Source of the DNA: Fundicoccus culcitae
GTDB lineage: Bacteria > Bacillota > Bacilli > Lactobacillales > Aerococcaceae
NCBI RefSeq assembly: GCF_024661895.1
Contig: NZ_CP102453.1
Coordinates: 2,604,001-2,668,000 of the forward strand
DNA length: 64,000 nucleotides
Direction of reading: 5' to 3'
The notes under the pieces: model-generated
Told to the model about the DNA's origin: nothing
Databases searched by the model: none
Seen by the model: only the letters and a program-made list of their open reading frames with translations
Translations under genes and position numbers: made by a program
In this document: one piece after another, positions 17,962-27,248 of the stretch
How positions within the stretch are numbered: position 1 is the stretch's first letter
Layout: each line of letters begins with the position of its first letter

Positions 17962-19251
17962 ATGACCAAGCAATTGAAACGTCCTGAGTTATTAGCACCA
18001 GCAGGCACCTTAGAAAAATTAAAAACCGCCATTCATTATGGCGCAGACGCCGTCTATATCGGTGGCGATGCCTACGGCTTACGTAGCCGTGCCGGCAACT
18101 TTTCATTTGAAGATATGGCCGAAGGCGTCGCTTTCGCCCATGCCCGGGGAGCCAAAGTGTATGTGGCTGCCAATATGGTCACGCATGAACATGACCAAAT
18201 TGGCGCAGGCGACTTTTTCCGCACCATTCGCGACATCGGCATTGATGCGATTATTGTGTCCGACCCTGCCTTAATGGAAATTTGCGCCATGGATGCCCCA
18301 GGTTTGGAAATGCATTTGTCCACACAACAATCCGCCGTCAATTATGAAACCTTGAATTTCTGGCAAGAAGCCGGCTTGACTCGCTGCGTTTTAGGACGTG
18401 AAGTGTCCATGCAAGAAATGATGGACATTCGTGATAACACCAGCGTTGAAATCGAAGCCTTTATTCATGGCGCCATGTGCATTTCATACTCCGGCCGCTG
18501 TACCTTGTCCAACCACATGGCTGACCGCGACGCCAACCGCGGCGGTTGTTCACAATCCTGCCGTTGGAAGTACGGCTTGTTTGATATCTTGCCTGGTGGC
18601 GAACGAGATATGCTAGATGAGGACGAAGATGGCATGAAGCTGGAGCCTTTTTCCATGAGTGCCGTGGACTTATCCATGATTGAACATATTCCTGATATTA
18701 TTAACAGTGGGATCGACTCATTGAAAATTGAAGGGCGGATGAAGTCCATCCACTACGTTTCAACCGTCGTGAATGTTTACCGCAAAGCCATCGACAGCTA
18801 TTTGGAAGATCCTGTAGGCTACGTTCTAGAACAAGACTGGGTCGATGAATTATGGAAGGCCGCTCAGCGCGAACTAGCGACCGGCTTCTTCTATGGCACA
18901 CCAACCGAAAATGAACAACTATTCGGTGAGCGCCGCCGCATTCCACAATACCGTTTCATCGGCCAGGTCTTAGCATATGATGACGCTACTGGCATCGCCA
19001 CCATCCAACAACGCAACCGCTTTGTTGTCGGCGATGAAATCGAGTTTTACGGTCCCGGCATGCGCCATCATTTGGAAACCATTGATGAAATTTGGGACGA
19101 GGACGGCATTTCCGTTGCAGCCGCCCCTCACGCCATGCAAGTCATCACTATGAAGGTTTCGCAGCCCGTGAAACCCCACGACATGATTCGCAAATCCTTG
19201 ACCCGCACCAATCGCCACCGCAACCCTAAAGAAAAAACCTTAAATAAATAA
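17962..19251 (+). CDS. trhP2: U32-family TrhP2-like tRNA hydroxylation protein
   Basis: A 429-residue U32 protein with the signature EAFIHGAMCISYSGRC and a Cys cluster (RGGCSQSC) expected to bind an iron-sulfur cluster. It opens with RPELLAPAGTLEKLKTAIHYGADAVYIGG-type sequence, as in YrrO/TrhP2. With TrhP1 it is expected to hydroxylate wobble uridine in tRNA. The start is the ATG at 17962 with GGAGGAG eight bases upstream (the TTG at 17956 is too close). The TAA stop lies inside a 16-mer copy. The pair is bracketed by 16-mers at 16914 and 19242. Confidence 0.88.
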   Translation: MTKQLKRPELLAPAGTLEKLKTAIHYGADAVYIGGDAYGLRSRAGNFSFEDMAEGVAFAHARGAKVYVAANMVTHEHDQIGAGDFFRTIRDIGIDAIIVSDPALMEICAMDAPGLEMHLSTQQSAVNYETLNFWQEAGLTRCVLGREVSMQEMMDIRDNTSVEIEAFIHGAMCISYSGRCTLSNHMADRDANRGGCSQSCRWKYGLFDILPGGERDMLDEDEDGMKLEPFSMSAVDLSMIEHIPDIINSGIDSLKIEGRMKSIHYVSTVVNVYRKAIDSYLEDPVGYVLEQDWVDELWKAAQRELATGFFYGTPTENEQLFGERRRIPQYRFIGQVLAYDDATGIATIQQRNRFVVGDEIEFYGPGMRHHLETIDEIWDEDGISVAAAPHAMQVITMKVSQPVKPHDMIRKSLTRTNRHRNPKEKTLNK

Positions 19252-19257
19252 CACTGC
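19242..19257 (+). repeat. Dispersed 16-mer spanning the trhP2 stop
   Basis: AAATAAATAACACTGC, one mismatch; the stop TAA (19249-19251) is inside the motif. Confidence 0.85.
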
Positions 19258-19259
19258 AA

Positions 19260-19322
19260 ATAGCCCCTGTCGTTGCCAGCTTGTCTTATTCGGATGAGCT
19301 GGCGTCGGCGGGGCTTTTTTAA
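19260..19322 (+). terminator. Rho-independent terminator of the trhP operon
   Basis: AGCCCC pairs with GGGGCT around a GCCAGCT/AGCTGGC stem and is followed by TTTTTTA. Confidence 0.9.
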
Positions 19323-19329
19323 AATAACA

Positions 19330-19500
19330 TGAGGAGGCGTAGCGCGATTGGCTCTATTCCGCCTTTTTATAGTTTAAGGCGTAGCGTAAATTGCTCCATT
19401 CCGTCTCTTGCACTTTGAAGGCACAGCACGAAATGCTCTGCTCCGTCTCTTGCACTTTGAAGGCACAGCACGATTTGTGCTACGCCTTCAAAGTATCTTT
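19330..19500. repeat. Tandem array, 42-bp units (AGGCGTAGC/AGGCACAGC family)
   Basis: AGGCGTAGC or AGGCACAGC at 19377, 19419 and 19461 gives an exact 42-base period; each unit pairs with the GCTACGCCT or TCCGTC side. The family is shared with 8.7-8.9 kb and 29.6-29.7 kb. Bases 19501-19698 show nothing else. Confidence 0.8.
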
Positions 19501-19698
19501 TTGTAAGATAATGCCTGAAATTCAGGTGAATTAGCTAGTTAAATCAATAAGCTAACGCATTTTCCAAGCAGAAATGTGAATAGTTGGTATTTACTGGGAT
19601 TAATGTAATTTTAAATAGTGAAAGAAGCATAGCGTCGCTAATTGCTATGCTCCACTTAACAAAATTTGATCCAGCTTCTCGAACCAATTCTCACGCTC

Positions 19699-21582
19699 TC
19701 ATTTTTCCAAAAACGGCTTGATATCCAACACCGTTTCTAGCATGCCACGGAAGCCGCCGTCAGTGTCATACATGGCTTGGTATAACGTGTACACCAACTT
19801 GCCGTCGCCGCGTGGGAACCACATGGTTTCGTAATAGCGCTTCTTATCGCGGAAACTCTGCACTAAACCTTGCACCATCGGCCACAAATACGGCGGGTGG
19901 CACAATTCCATGTTGCGCTTGACTTGCGCAGGTGTCCGCACAAAAATCATGTCACCATAATCCACGATATTATTGTAATACTGAAACACCTCGTCGCCAT
20001 CCACAAACGTGATCTCAAGGGGCACCGCATTAAAAATCGTCGTCACTTGCGATAAACTCAAGTGACCATTTCTAAACGCAATCGGTTGATTCCAATCCAA
20101 GGCATCAGCCGACTCATGACTTTCCCAAGTCAACAACAAGTCCCCACTATCAAAAGCCAACTTTTGCGTCTGCAAACTAACCGAACTACTAGCCGCCGCC
20201 ACAACAGCCACTGCTTTAATCGGAACGCCTTCAAAATCGGCGAAATCCGTCAAGCCACGCTTCACCGTCGAACCCAGTCCCGCATAAGGCGCTAAATTAT
20301 GCGCCAATTCGATATATCCGAGGTATATATTTGAAGGGTCTACCAGCGGAATCAGCGTCAGCTCAAAATGACCGTGCTTCATAGACTGCTTTTCACGAGT
20401 CCCACTCTTAAAACCCTTAACCCAAGTAAATACCTCTGCCTCATAAATTGTTTCCGTTGAGCGACTCAGCGTATTAAAGTCGCGCATGTAGTAGGTGCCA
20501 TCCCAGTCGGCGTTGAAATTGCTGTATTGGACAATGTCGTTGGCATCCACCACCGTAATTTCCAGCGGTAAATAATCCAACAACATTGCCATTTGGTTAA
20601 TGGTTAAATAGCCATCGCCGATTTGGATTTCATGATTACGATCGAAGCTGTTAGGATCAACTAACCGTTGACGAGCCCCACCAGCTTCATACGAAATCGT
20701 GAACACACCGCCATCGACAGCAATCCGTTGGGTTTCAAGGGTTGTTGCAGAGGTTATTGTTGGGGTGGGTTGCGGACGAACCTCCTCAGTCTCAACAACA
20801 GGCGGATCCCAAACTGCAGTAGGAGCAATAATCGCATAACCATACGCATCGCTTTCTTGGGCGATTTGGTGCCAGTCGTCCATAGACAAGGCGTCCAGTA
20901 AAATGTTAATCAAGATGGTTTCTTCCTTGAAAATCATTTCGTTAAATTCATACTCAAAAGCAGCGAATGTTTCGGTGATTTCCCGATAGTCCACTTCAGG
21001 GAATTTCAACATCGTCTTATATGCCTTTTTAAACAAATCTCTAATTTCATCATCTTTGGCCCACATCACTTTTGGCGGGGCGTCATGACCATATTTTTCC
21101 ATGACCGGGAAGAAAAGTTTCTCCTTGCGGTCATAATGGTGCTCGTATTGGCCCAGTAAATCATATTGATGGCGTAATCCACGAATCATACCGTCTTCAA
21201 TCTCTTCTTTAGGTAATTCAGCATATGCTTCGTGCAAGTTGTGTATCCGAAGAAGGGCGGAACGCAGCGCAGCGTTCTCGTCTTTGAAGACCCGCACAGG
21301 GTGTCCTTCTTTGTCCGCTTCAGGCGAATCGCCTTCAATCACTGAATTTTTGAATAAATTTGCGTGAACATTACATAACTTCAAGACATCCTCAAAAGTA
21401 AGGTCATTATCTTTGCTGTTAATCAATTGATGCTCCATCATCGAAATTTCAATGGCGCTAACGCCAGTGAAGTGTTCATTAAACTCGTCCTGGATGGATT
21501 CCGGACTTGCTCCGTCATGCAGCTTTAGCAACATGTCTTCAATAATATCAATGCGTTCTCTTTTGTTGGATGGTTCTGACAT
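19699..21582 (-). CDS. DUF438/hemerythrin/PAS sensor-like protein
   Basis: A 627-residue cytoplasmic protein. The N-terminal ~75 residues match DUF438. A hemerythrin-like HHE domain follows at about 105-245 (HNLHEAYAEL, HHYDRKEKLFFPVMEKYG, FNEMIFKEE), likely to bind a diiron centre. Then come two PAS-like copies, each beginning GYLTINQMAMLLDYLPLEIT or HLSLSQVTTIFNAVPLEIT with VD(A/G)(N/D)(D/E) following. Family members are thought to sense oxygen or nitric oxide. Having two PAS copies rather than one is notable. The start is the ATG at 21582 with AAGGAG six bases upstream. Confidence 0.82.
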   Translation of the reverse strand: MSEPSNKRERIDIIEDMLLKLHDGASPESIQDEFNEHFTGVSAIEISMMEHQLINSKDNDLTFEDVLKLCNVHANLFKNSVIEGDSPEADKEGHPVRVFKDENAALRSALLRIHNLHEAYAELPKEEIEDGMIRGLRHQYDLLGQYEHHYDRKEKLFFPVMEKYGHDAPPKVMWAKDDEIRDLFKKAYKTMLKFPEVDYREITETFAAFEYEFNEMIFKEETILINILLDALSMDDWHQIAQESDAYGYAIIAPTAVWDPPVVETEEVRPQPTPTITSATTLETQRIAVDGGVFTISYEAGGARQRLVDPNSFDRNHEIQIGDGYLTINQMAMLLDYLPLEITVVDANDIVQYSNFNADWDGTYYMRDFNTLSRSTETIYEAEVFTWVKGFKSGTREKQSMKHGHFELTLIPLVDPSNIYLGYIELAHNLAPYAGLGSTVKRGLTDFADFEGVPIKAVAVVAAASSSVSLQTQKLAFDSGDLLLTWESHESADALDWNQPIAFRNGHLSLSQVTTIFNAVPLEITFVDGDEVFQYYNNIVDYGDMIFVRTPAQVKRNMELCHPPYLWPMVQGLVQSFRDKKRYYETMWFPRGDGKLVYTLYQAMYDTDGGFRGMLETVLDIKPFLEK

Positions 21583-21671
21583 GTCTAACTCCTTTATGAT
21601 ATATAATACTTATATTGTAAATGTTTTTGAGTGAAAGGACAATGGTCGAGGCCACACCCTAATCCCAAAAA

Positions 21672-21716
21672 ACAAAAAACAAGCCACCCAACATTCACTG
21701 TTGGATAGCTTGTAAA
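21672..21716 (-). terminator. Rho-independent terminator of the DUF5067-like gene
   Basis: On the minus strand ACAAGC-tat-CCAACA pairs with TGTTGG-gtg-GCTTGT and is followed by TTTTTTG. Confidence 0.85.
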
Positions 21717-21729
21717 AAGGGCTATCAAT

Positions 21730-22380
21730 TTACTTAAGCGGGATTTCCACTTCGCCGAGTTGTCCTTCAGGGCGATAGTATTGATCCACACGGATAAAGA
21801 GTGGGGACTCTTCATCGAACGGTTCAGTCATTGGTATCATCGGCGGCACCACTTCGGAATTGTCTTCCGTCATATCGTATTCATACATGTAAGGTCCATA
21901 GAGGTAATCCATGGATTTGGTTAGTCCAATGACCAAGTTAATGGTCGCACCACTTTTAATGCGTAAATTACTCGTCAATGGCCGTCTACCTTCCACTTCA
22001 GGCAAATCTGCCATATCCACGCCGACCCACAACTGATTAATCGAAATTTCGTCTTCTTGTGCAAACGTCAACATCCACATCTCATCGTAAACAATCGTAG
22101 AACCCTTAGAATCGTTGGTGTAGTCCATATCCAAAACCAAAATGTCGTTCTCAATACGAGGATTAGAAAAAGTATAGGTGGCGTTCAAAGTTTCAATCGT
22201 ATAAAATCCAGCCTGGTCGGCCAAGATTTCAGCCAATTCCGCTTCTTTTTCTGCTAATTGTGTTTTAAGTTCTGAAATTTCTCCTTGAAGAACCGGGATT
22301 TGACCAGCTTCTTGGGCTAACACAGTGGCGACGTACGAAAACATAAAGAGGCTGCTCACTAACAAAATTAAACGTTTCAT
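21730..22380 (-). CDS. Secreted DUF5067-like protein
   Basis: A 216-residue exported protein: a signal peptide (KRLILLVSSLFMFSYVATVLAQ, cleavage likely after Ala-Gln near 22-23), then a short coiled coil (QGEISELKTQLAEKEAELAE) and a beta-sandwich-like domain with YTFSNPRIENDILVLDMDYTN, resembling DUF5067 of lactic bacteria. Function is unknown. The start is the ATG at 22380 with AGGAGG seven bases upstream; the longer frame to 22413 would place codons before the ribosome-binding site. It lacks a lipobox Cys. Confidence 0.7.
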   Translation of the reverse strand: MKRLILLVSSLFMFSYVATVLAQEAGQIPVLQGEISELKTQLAEKEAELAEILADQAGFYTIETLNATYTFSNPRIENDILVLDMDYTNDSKGSTIVYDEMWMLTFAQEDEISINQLWVGVDMADLPEVEGRRPLTSNLRIKSGATINLVIGLTKSMDYLYGPYMYEYDMTEDNSEVVPPMIPMTEPFDEESPLFIRVDQYYRPEGQLGEVEIPLK

Positions 22381-22556
22381 ACTTAAACCTCCTAATCGAT
22401 ATCCGTAATTCAAAATTTTTTCTATAAATCTTAGTTTTTTAACTATTTTTTGCTGTTATATCAAGGAAAGCACAAAAAAACACTTGCCCCCTCCCCAATA
22501 TCGGTTAAAATTGAATGTACAACCAATCAAGTTTGCCTTCAAAGGAGAAGATACAA

Positions 22557-24008
22557 GTGCCTGATTCAATTATAACCTATTTATTCCATATTATTAACCT
22601 TTTATGCGAAATTATTTTAGATTTATCCACTCAATTAGATAATAGCCTCGCTCACTCTAAATCCCCTGATTTGACGCCACCTGATCATTTAGATTATCAA
22701 CGATTGACGGTCGATGATTTACCCATTATCAAATCCATGGATAAGAAAGATTATCGCTTATTACTTCAAGCGTATGAAGCGCTTCACGGAAAACCCTGTA
22801 AGCCGATTAAACGTCATGGTTCTAAAACTCAGGTAGATGAACACATCACCTGTCCTTGTTGTCAAGCGCCATCCATTTATTTGTATATCAATAATGGAGG
22901 AAAAGGTCAGTATAGCTGTAAAATCTGCCAAGAACGCTTTAATCAAAAGAGTCGATTCAGTAAAGAGATTGCTTTAGAATGCCCGCATTGCCAAGGTAAC
23001 CTAGACTTAATCAAACACCGTGAGGGGTTTGTGATTTATAAATGTCGACATCAAGCCTGTCCTTATTATCAAGACCGTTTAAAAAAGATGACCCCGGAAG
23101 AAAAAGAACGCTTCAAACAATTTCCCTACGAGTTTAAGATGCACTATATATTTCGGGACTTTGCTTTAAACCTTTCGGATTTAGAGGACTCACCCAATAT
23201 TCCAACGGTCGTTCAACTCAGTAACATTCACTGCTCGCCTAGAGCGCTTGGACTTATCCTTACTTATTGTGTCAACTATGGCCTATCGGCTGAGAAAACA
23301 GCCGCACTAATGTTTGATGTTCATGAGCTGAAAATATCGGGACAAACGATTCGTAACTACCGACGCTCTGTCGGTGCCCTTGTACAGCCTTTTACAACAA
23401 ACTTTCCTTATCAATTATCTGATCAATTCTGTGGTGATGAGACTTATATTCGGGTGCAAGGTAAGTGGCATTATGTTTTCTTCTTTTTTGATGCCGTCAA
23501 TAAAATTATCTTGTCCAATCGTGTCTCACCTCAACGCAACGCACAGACCGCCATTCGAGCTATTTGGGATGTTCTCAAACGCTTTGATAAGATACCTGAA
23601 AAACTCGAACTCATCGTTGATGGCAATCCCATTTATAAACTCGCTCAAGCTTTCTTTGCCCAACACGATAAACCCCTTGACATCATCCAAGTCATCGGAC
23701 TTACGAACGACGATCCAGTGTCTACTGAATATCGGCCATTGAAACAAATTATCGAACGTTTGAATCGGACCTTTAAAGGCAATTATAAGCCATTAGGTGG
23801 CTTCGGCTCACAGAGTGGGTCGATTGCCCATGTGGAGCTGTTTGCGGCTTATTTTAATTTCTTAAGACCGCATTCTGCGTTAGATAAAAACAGCGTACCT
23901 GTTCAACTACCTGAACTACAACAATGTAACAATATGCCTCAAAAATGGATAAGACTGCTCAATTTAGCCGAAGACTATTTAATGGCACAACAACCGATAG
24001 GGTTTTAA
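22557..24008 (+). CDS. DDE transposase with N-terminal zinc ribbons
   Basis: A 483-residue transposase. Two zinc-ribbon-like segments (CPCCQ...CKIC and CPHCQ...CRHQAC) precede an rve-type DDE domain with likely catalytic Asp294 (CGDETYIRV), Asp355 (IVDGNPIY) and Glu400 (IIERLNRTFK). FNFLRPHSALD near the end is typical of integrase-like transposases. The preferred start is the GTG at 22557 with AAAGGAG nine bases upstream; an in-frame ATG at 22515 lacks one. The frame is intact. I could not define terminal inverted repeats, so the element's limits are unknown. Confidence 0.85.
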   Translation: MPDSIITYLFHIINLLCEIILDLSTQLDNSLAHSKSPDLTPPDHLDYQRLTVDDLPIIKSMDKKDYRLLLQAYEALHGKPCKPIKRHGSKTQVDEHITCPCCQAPSIYLYINNGGKGQYSCKICQERFNQKSRFSKEIALECPHCQGNLDLIKHREGFVIYKCRHQACPYYQDRLKKMTPEEKERFKQFPYEFKMHYIFRDFALNLSDLEDSPNIPTVVQLSNIHCSPRALGLILTYCVNYGLSAEKTAALMFDVHELKISGQTIRNYRRSVGALVQPFTTNFPYQLSDQFCGDETYIRVQGKWHYVFFFFDAVNKIILSNRVSPQRNAQTAIRAIWDVLKRFDKIPEKLELIVDGNPIYKLAQAFFAQHDKPLDIIQVIGLTNDDPVSTEYRPLKQIIERLNRTFKGNYKPLGGFGSQSGSIAHVELFAAYFNFLRPHSALDKNSVPVQLPELQQCNNMPQKWIRLLNLAEDYLMAQQPIGF

Positions 24009-24075
24009 ACCAACTTTCGGCACCGTGAGCCCTTTAAGGAATGAATGGCTTTATCCATCTAAAAATAGGCATCGC

Positions 24076-24206
24076 GCACTCTTGATATTGGTTAAGCTTT
24101 CGCTTAAAATTTTCCAATCCTGAGGGCGAGCGTTAGCCTGCCTTCTTTCGTATACCTGGTCGCCCTTGAGCCAAAAGCAAGCGAAAGCTTAACCAATGTC
24201 AAGAGC
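24076..24206. repeat. Large foldback structure downstream of the transposase
   Basis: A ~28-base arm (24076-24105, GCACTCTTGA...TTTCGCTT) is nearly perfectly complementary to 24179-24206 (AAGCGAAAGC...TCAAGAGC). A second inner stem TGAGGGCGA/TCGCCCTTGAG sits at 24121 and 24160. The 131-base unit would form a long hairpin or cruciform. The rest of 24009-24552 is AT-rich with only a likely promoter near 24511. Confidence 0.8.
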
Positions 24207-24552
24207 TATTTTGCGTATCAACCACCCATCTAACTACCTCGAGATTTCAAAACAGCATCTATTCATGTTTTTCATAGATTATTTTGAGTTACCTCGATAT
24301 CTCTGTCACAACCACATTATACTTCATTTTAACCAATTTAGATAGCGCTCACAATGCAGTATAGCTTAAGTTTTCCTTATAAAAGTTTGATAAAACCACG
24401 ACTAAATTATGAATTAATTAAGGTAATATAAACCGATATATATTTGAGTTAAAAAACCAGTACTAATATTATTTTAATAATAATGAAAACCCTAACAAAA
24501 AGCCGAAAGGTATGATAAAATAGACTTATAAATAATTTTATCGGAGGATCTT

Positions 24553-26706
24553 ATGAAAAAGAAAATGCATAAATCAAAAGGAAGGTGGGTTGTAGTTGCC
24601 GGTACACTTGCGTTTTTATACCTGCAAAGCCCACTAGCAGAAGCAGAAGAAACAATCGTAGACCAAGATGAAGCGAGTTTAATGATGACAGGTGAGGAAA
24701 CGGTTTTTGAGTTGGTTGAAGAAATGATTGAAGATGTACTTGACGTGGCAGCAGATGATGAAGAAATTGCAGAAGTCGAGTCTGACGGAGATATAATTGT
24801 AGAAGAAGTTGAAATTGTTGTTGAAGAGGCAGCCGAAAGTATCCACGTAGAAGAAGTGCCAACAACGGTTTCTATGCAGACTCTGACGACCAAAAACTCA
24901 GCACAAATTCATACCGTTAAATCCGGAGAATATTTGTATTTGATTGGTCAGCGTTATGGGGTTGAAGTGCAGCAAATCAAAGATTGGAATCAATTGACAT
25001 CCAATTATATCTATTCTGGGGATCGTTTGTACGTTAGTCAACCTGATAGCCATCCAAGTCAGCCACCTATCGCCATTGAGCCGCAGTATTATGTTGTAAA
25101 AACAGGGGATACTTTGTGGAGGATTGCGTCGCAAAATGCTATCACCGTCAGTCAAGTGAAGTCGTGGAATCAATTGAAGACAGATGTCATTTTTGCAGGC
25201 GACCGCTTTGTAGTATCCAACCCATGGGAAAATCCGACGGAACCTGAAGTACCAGCAGAACCTGCAGAACCGGAACTTCCTGAAGTTCCAGAGGTACCAG
25301 AGCCACCACAAGAACCAGAAAAACCCGAAGAACCAGAGCAGCCGACAGAACCCGAAGCACCCAAAGAAGAAACACCTCAACCACCCACTTATTACACCGT
25401 CAAGTCCGGTGACTATTTATGGAAGATTGCCACTCAATACGGAATTACCGTAGACCAGCTGAAAAGCTGGAACAATCTGACGAGCAATTATATTTATTCA
25501 GGGGATCGTTTGGTTGTTACAAATCCAGTTATCGTGCAACCGCCGAAAGAAAAAGAGCCGCCAACCCCAACTCCACCCCAACCTCAAGCTAAATACCACA
25601 CCGTTAAATCCGGTGAATATTTATGGTTGATTGCATCGCAAAATAATATTAGTGTGGCGCAATTGAAAAGCTGGAACAATCTGACGAGTAATTATATTTA
25701 TTCAGGGGATCGTTTGGTTGTTACAAATCCAGTTATCGTGCAACCGCCGAAAGAAAAAGAGCCGCCAACCCCAACTCCACCCCAACCTCAAGCTAAATAC
25801 CACACCGTTAAATCCGGTGAATATTTATGGTTGATTGCATCGCAAAATAATATTAGTGTGGCGCAATTGAAAAGCTGGAACAATCTGACGAGTAATTATA
25901 TTTATTCAGGGGATCGTTTGTTAGTGACGGATCCCAAACAGACGGCGCCAGCAAATCCAGAAGAGGGCTTAACTGGAAATCATGGAGCGGTTCAAGACGT
26001 ATTGAACCAGTACAAAAACTCGTCAATCTATGTTTTTTATGAAAGTTTGGTCGAAGGAGATTTGCGTACGGCATCATTGAACGGAGATCGTTCAGTTTAT
26101 GGGGCATCTGTACCGAAAATTGTCTTAATTGCTTATACATTGGAGCAAGTTGAGAAGGGCAATTTATCTTGGCAAACGCCGTTGACCTATACGCCAGCCA
26201 TTTACAATTATGCTGAATCCTATTCATGGGGCGGTAGCGGGACCATTCAATACGAAAATTACCAAAATAAATCGTATACTTTACAAGAAGTAGTCCGCCG
26301 AACCATTGATAATTCCGACAATCTAGGCAGCAATATGTTGTTGCATTATGTGGGCTATCGCGACAAAGCCGATTTCAACCGCTTCACGCAAGAAGTCTAC
26401 GGCGCCCCAAGCTACAGCCGGAATATGACCGCGCGCCAAATCAATCAAGTCATGCGCTACATTTACGACCACCCGCAACAATACGCCATGGAAGCCATGG
26501 ACCAAACCGATTACGACAACACCAAACTGGACACCGTCGCAGCTAATGTCTTCCAAAAAATTGGCGCTTGGTGGCCGTATTACAATCACTCAACCGGCAT
26601 CGTGGATGGCACTCGCCCCTACATCATCACCATTCTAACTGACTACTGGTCCGACTCCGCCATCGGCAACCTAGCCAAACAAATTTTCAACGCCGTCAAA
26701 GGCTAA
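24553..26706 (+). CDS. Secreted five-LysM serine hydrolase (beta-lactamase/PBP-like)
   Basis: A 717-residue exported protein: signal peptide (to about residue 34, LAEAEE), an acidic Glu/Val-rich stretch, and five LysM peptidoglycan-binding repeats (each HTVKSGEYLW...YSGDRLVV-like) joined by Pro/Glu linkers. A class A beta-lactamase-like domain follows with SVPK, SDN (IDNSDNLGSN) and KIG motifs. It probably acts on or senses cell-wall peptides outside the cell; beta-lactam hydrolysis is not implied. Repeats 4 and 5 derive from a near-perfect 204-bp (68-residue) duplication (25591 and 25795). The start is the ATG at 24553 after TCGGAGG. It is a single-gene unit. Confidence 0.87.
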   Translation: MKKKMHKSKGRWVVVAGTLAFLYLQSPLAEAEETIVDQDEASLMMTGEETVFELVEEMIEDVLDVAADDEEIAEVESDGDIIVEEVEIVVEEAAESIHVEEVPTTVSMQTLTTKNSAQIHTVKSGEYLYLIGQRYGVEVQQIKDWNQLTSNYIYSGDRLYVSQPDSHPSQPPIAIEPQYYVVKTGDTLWRIASQNAITVSQVKSWNQLKTDVIFAGDRFVVSNPWENPTEPEVPAEPAEPELPEVPEVPEPPQEPEKPEEPEQPTEPEAPKEETPQPPTYYTVKSGDYLWKIATQYGITVDQLKSWNNLTSNYIYSGDRLVVTNPVIVQPPKEKEPPTPTPPQPQAKYHTVKSGEYLWLIASQNNISVAQLKSWNNLTSNYIYSGDRLVVTNPVIVQPPKEKEPPTPTPPQPQAKYHTVKSGEYLWLIASQNNISVAQLKSWNNLTSNYIYSGDRLLVTDPKQTAPANPEEGLTGNHGAVQDVLNQYKNSSIYVFYESLVEGDLRTASLNGDRSVYGASVPKIVLIAYTLEQVEKGNLSWQTPLTYTPAIYNYAESYSWGGSGTIQYENYQNKSYTLQEVVRRTIDNSDNLGSNMLLHYVGYRDKADFNRFTQEVYGAPSYSRNMTARQINQVMRYIYDHPQQYAMEAMDQTDYDNTKLDTVAANVFQKIGAWWPYYNHSTGIVDGTRPYIITILTDYWSDSAIGNLAKQIFNAVKG
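25510..25917 (+). repeat. 204-bp tandem duplication inside the LysM gene
   Basis: Two almost identical 204-base copies encode a LysM repeat plus the PPKEKEPPTPTPPQPQ linker; AAATACCACACCG recurs at 25591 and 25795. The copies are in frame, so copy number can change without breaking the protein. Confidence 0.93.
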
Positions 26707-26715
26707 TCACCCCTC

Positions 26716-26731
26716 AAATAAATATCTCTGC
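26716..26731 (+). repeat. Dispersed 16-mer, exact copy after the LysM gene
   Basis: AAATAAATATCTCTGC, ten bases after the stop, in the gene's sense orientation. A GGTCGTC/GACGACC palindrome follows at 26744-26762. Confidence 0.9.
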
Positions 26732-26796
26732 ACTAAAAATAACGGTCGTCATAGTGACGACCATTACTTTGATAGTATCCAGTTCCTACTTCACTA

Positions 26797-27070
26797 ATAA
26801 CGAAGCAATAAAAGTTGCTTCGAAATAAAAACGAAGCAATAAATGTTACTTCGAACCAAAAACGAAGCAATAAAAGTTACTTCGAACCAAAAACGAAGCA
26901 ATAAAAGTTGCTTCGAACCAAAAACGAAGCAATAAAAGTTGCGTCGAAATAAAAACGAAGCAATAAAAGTTGCTTCGAAATAAAAACGAAGCAATAAAAG
27001 TTGCGTCGAAATAAAAACGAAGTAATAAAAGTTGCTTCGAACCAAAAACTAGTTAACAAATATTAACTCG
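26797..27070. repeat. Palindromic tandem array, 31-bp units (stem CGAAGCAA/TTGCTTCG)
   Basis: About eight units of AACGAAGCAATAAAAGTTGCTTCG, for example at 26831 and 26862, a 31-base period, ending with one GTTAAC/GTTAA-type unit. It fills most of the gap between the LysM gene and brnQ; the rest (27071-27248) contains a TTAAGCCGCCGAATT/AATTCGGCAGCTTAA inverted pair near 27177. Open frames over the array are artefacts of its repeats. Confidence 0.88.
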
Positions 27071-27248
27071 AACCAAAAGAAAGCAGTATAAGCCAGGTTT
27101 AGCGTTTCATTTAAGATAAATTGATTGTCAGCACAAAGGTAAGTAGTTAGTATATCTGTAAACTATCACTAATTAAGCCGCCGAATTCCCCAACAATTCG
27201 GCAGCTTAATCCACCGCACCGCCGAAATATCATAACCCAACCACCTCA

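Noticed and set aside
22440-24075. Terminal inverted repeats of the transposase element
   Set aside because: Only weak similarity (CGGTTAAAA against GGTTTAAAA) was seen on the two flanks and no target duplication could be identified.
26794-27059. Minus-strand open frames rich in Phe, Leu and Tyr across the 26.8-27.06 kb array
   Set aside because: They are direct translations of the 31-bp repeat in different frames, with no ribosome-binding site.
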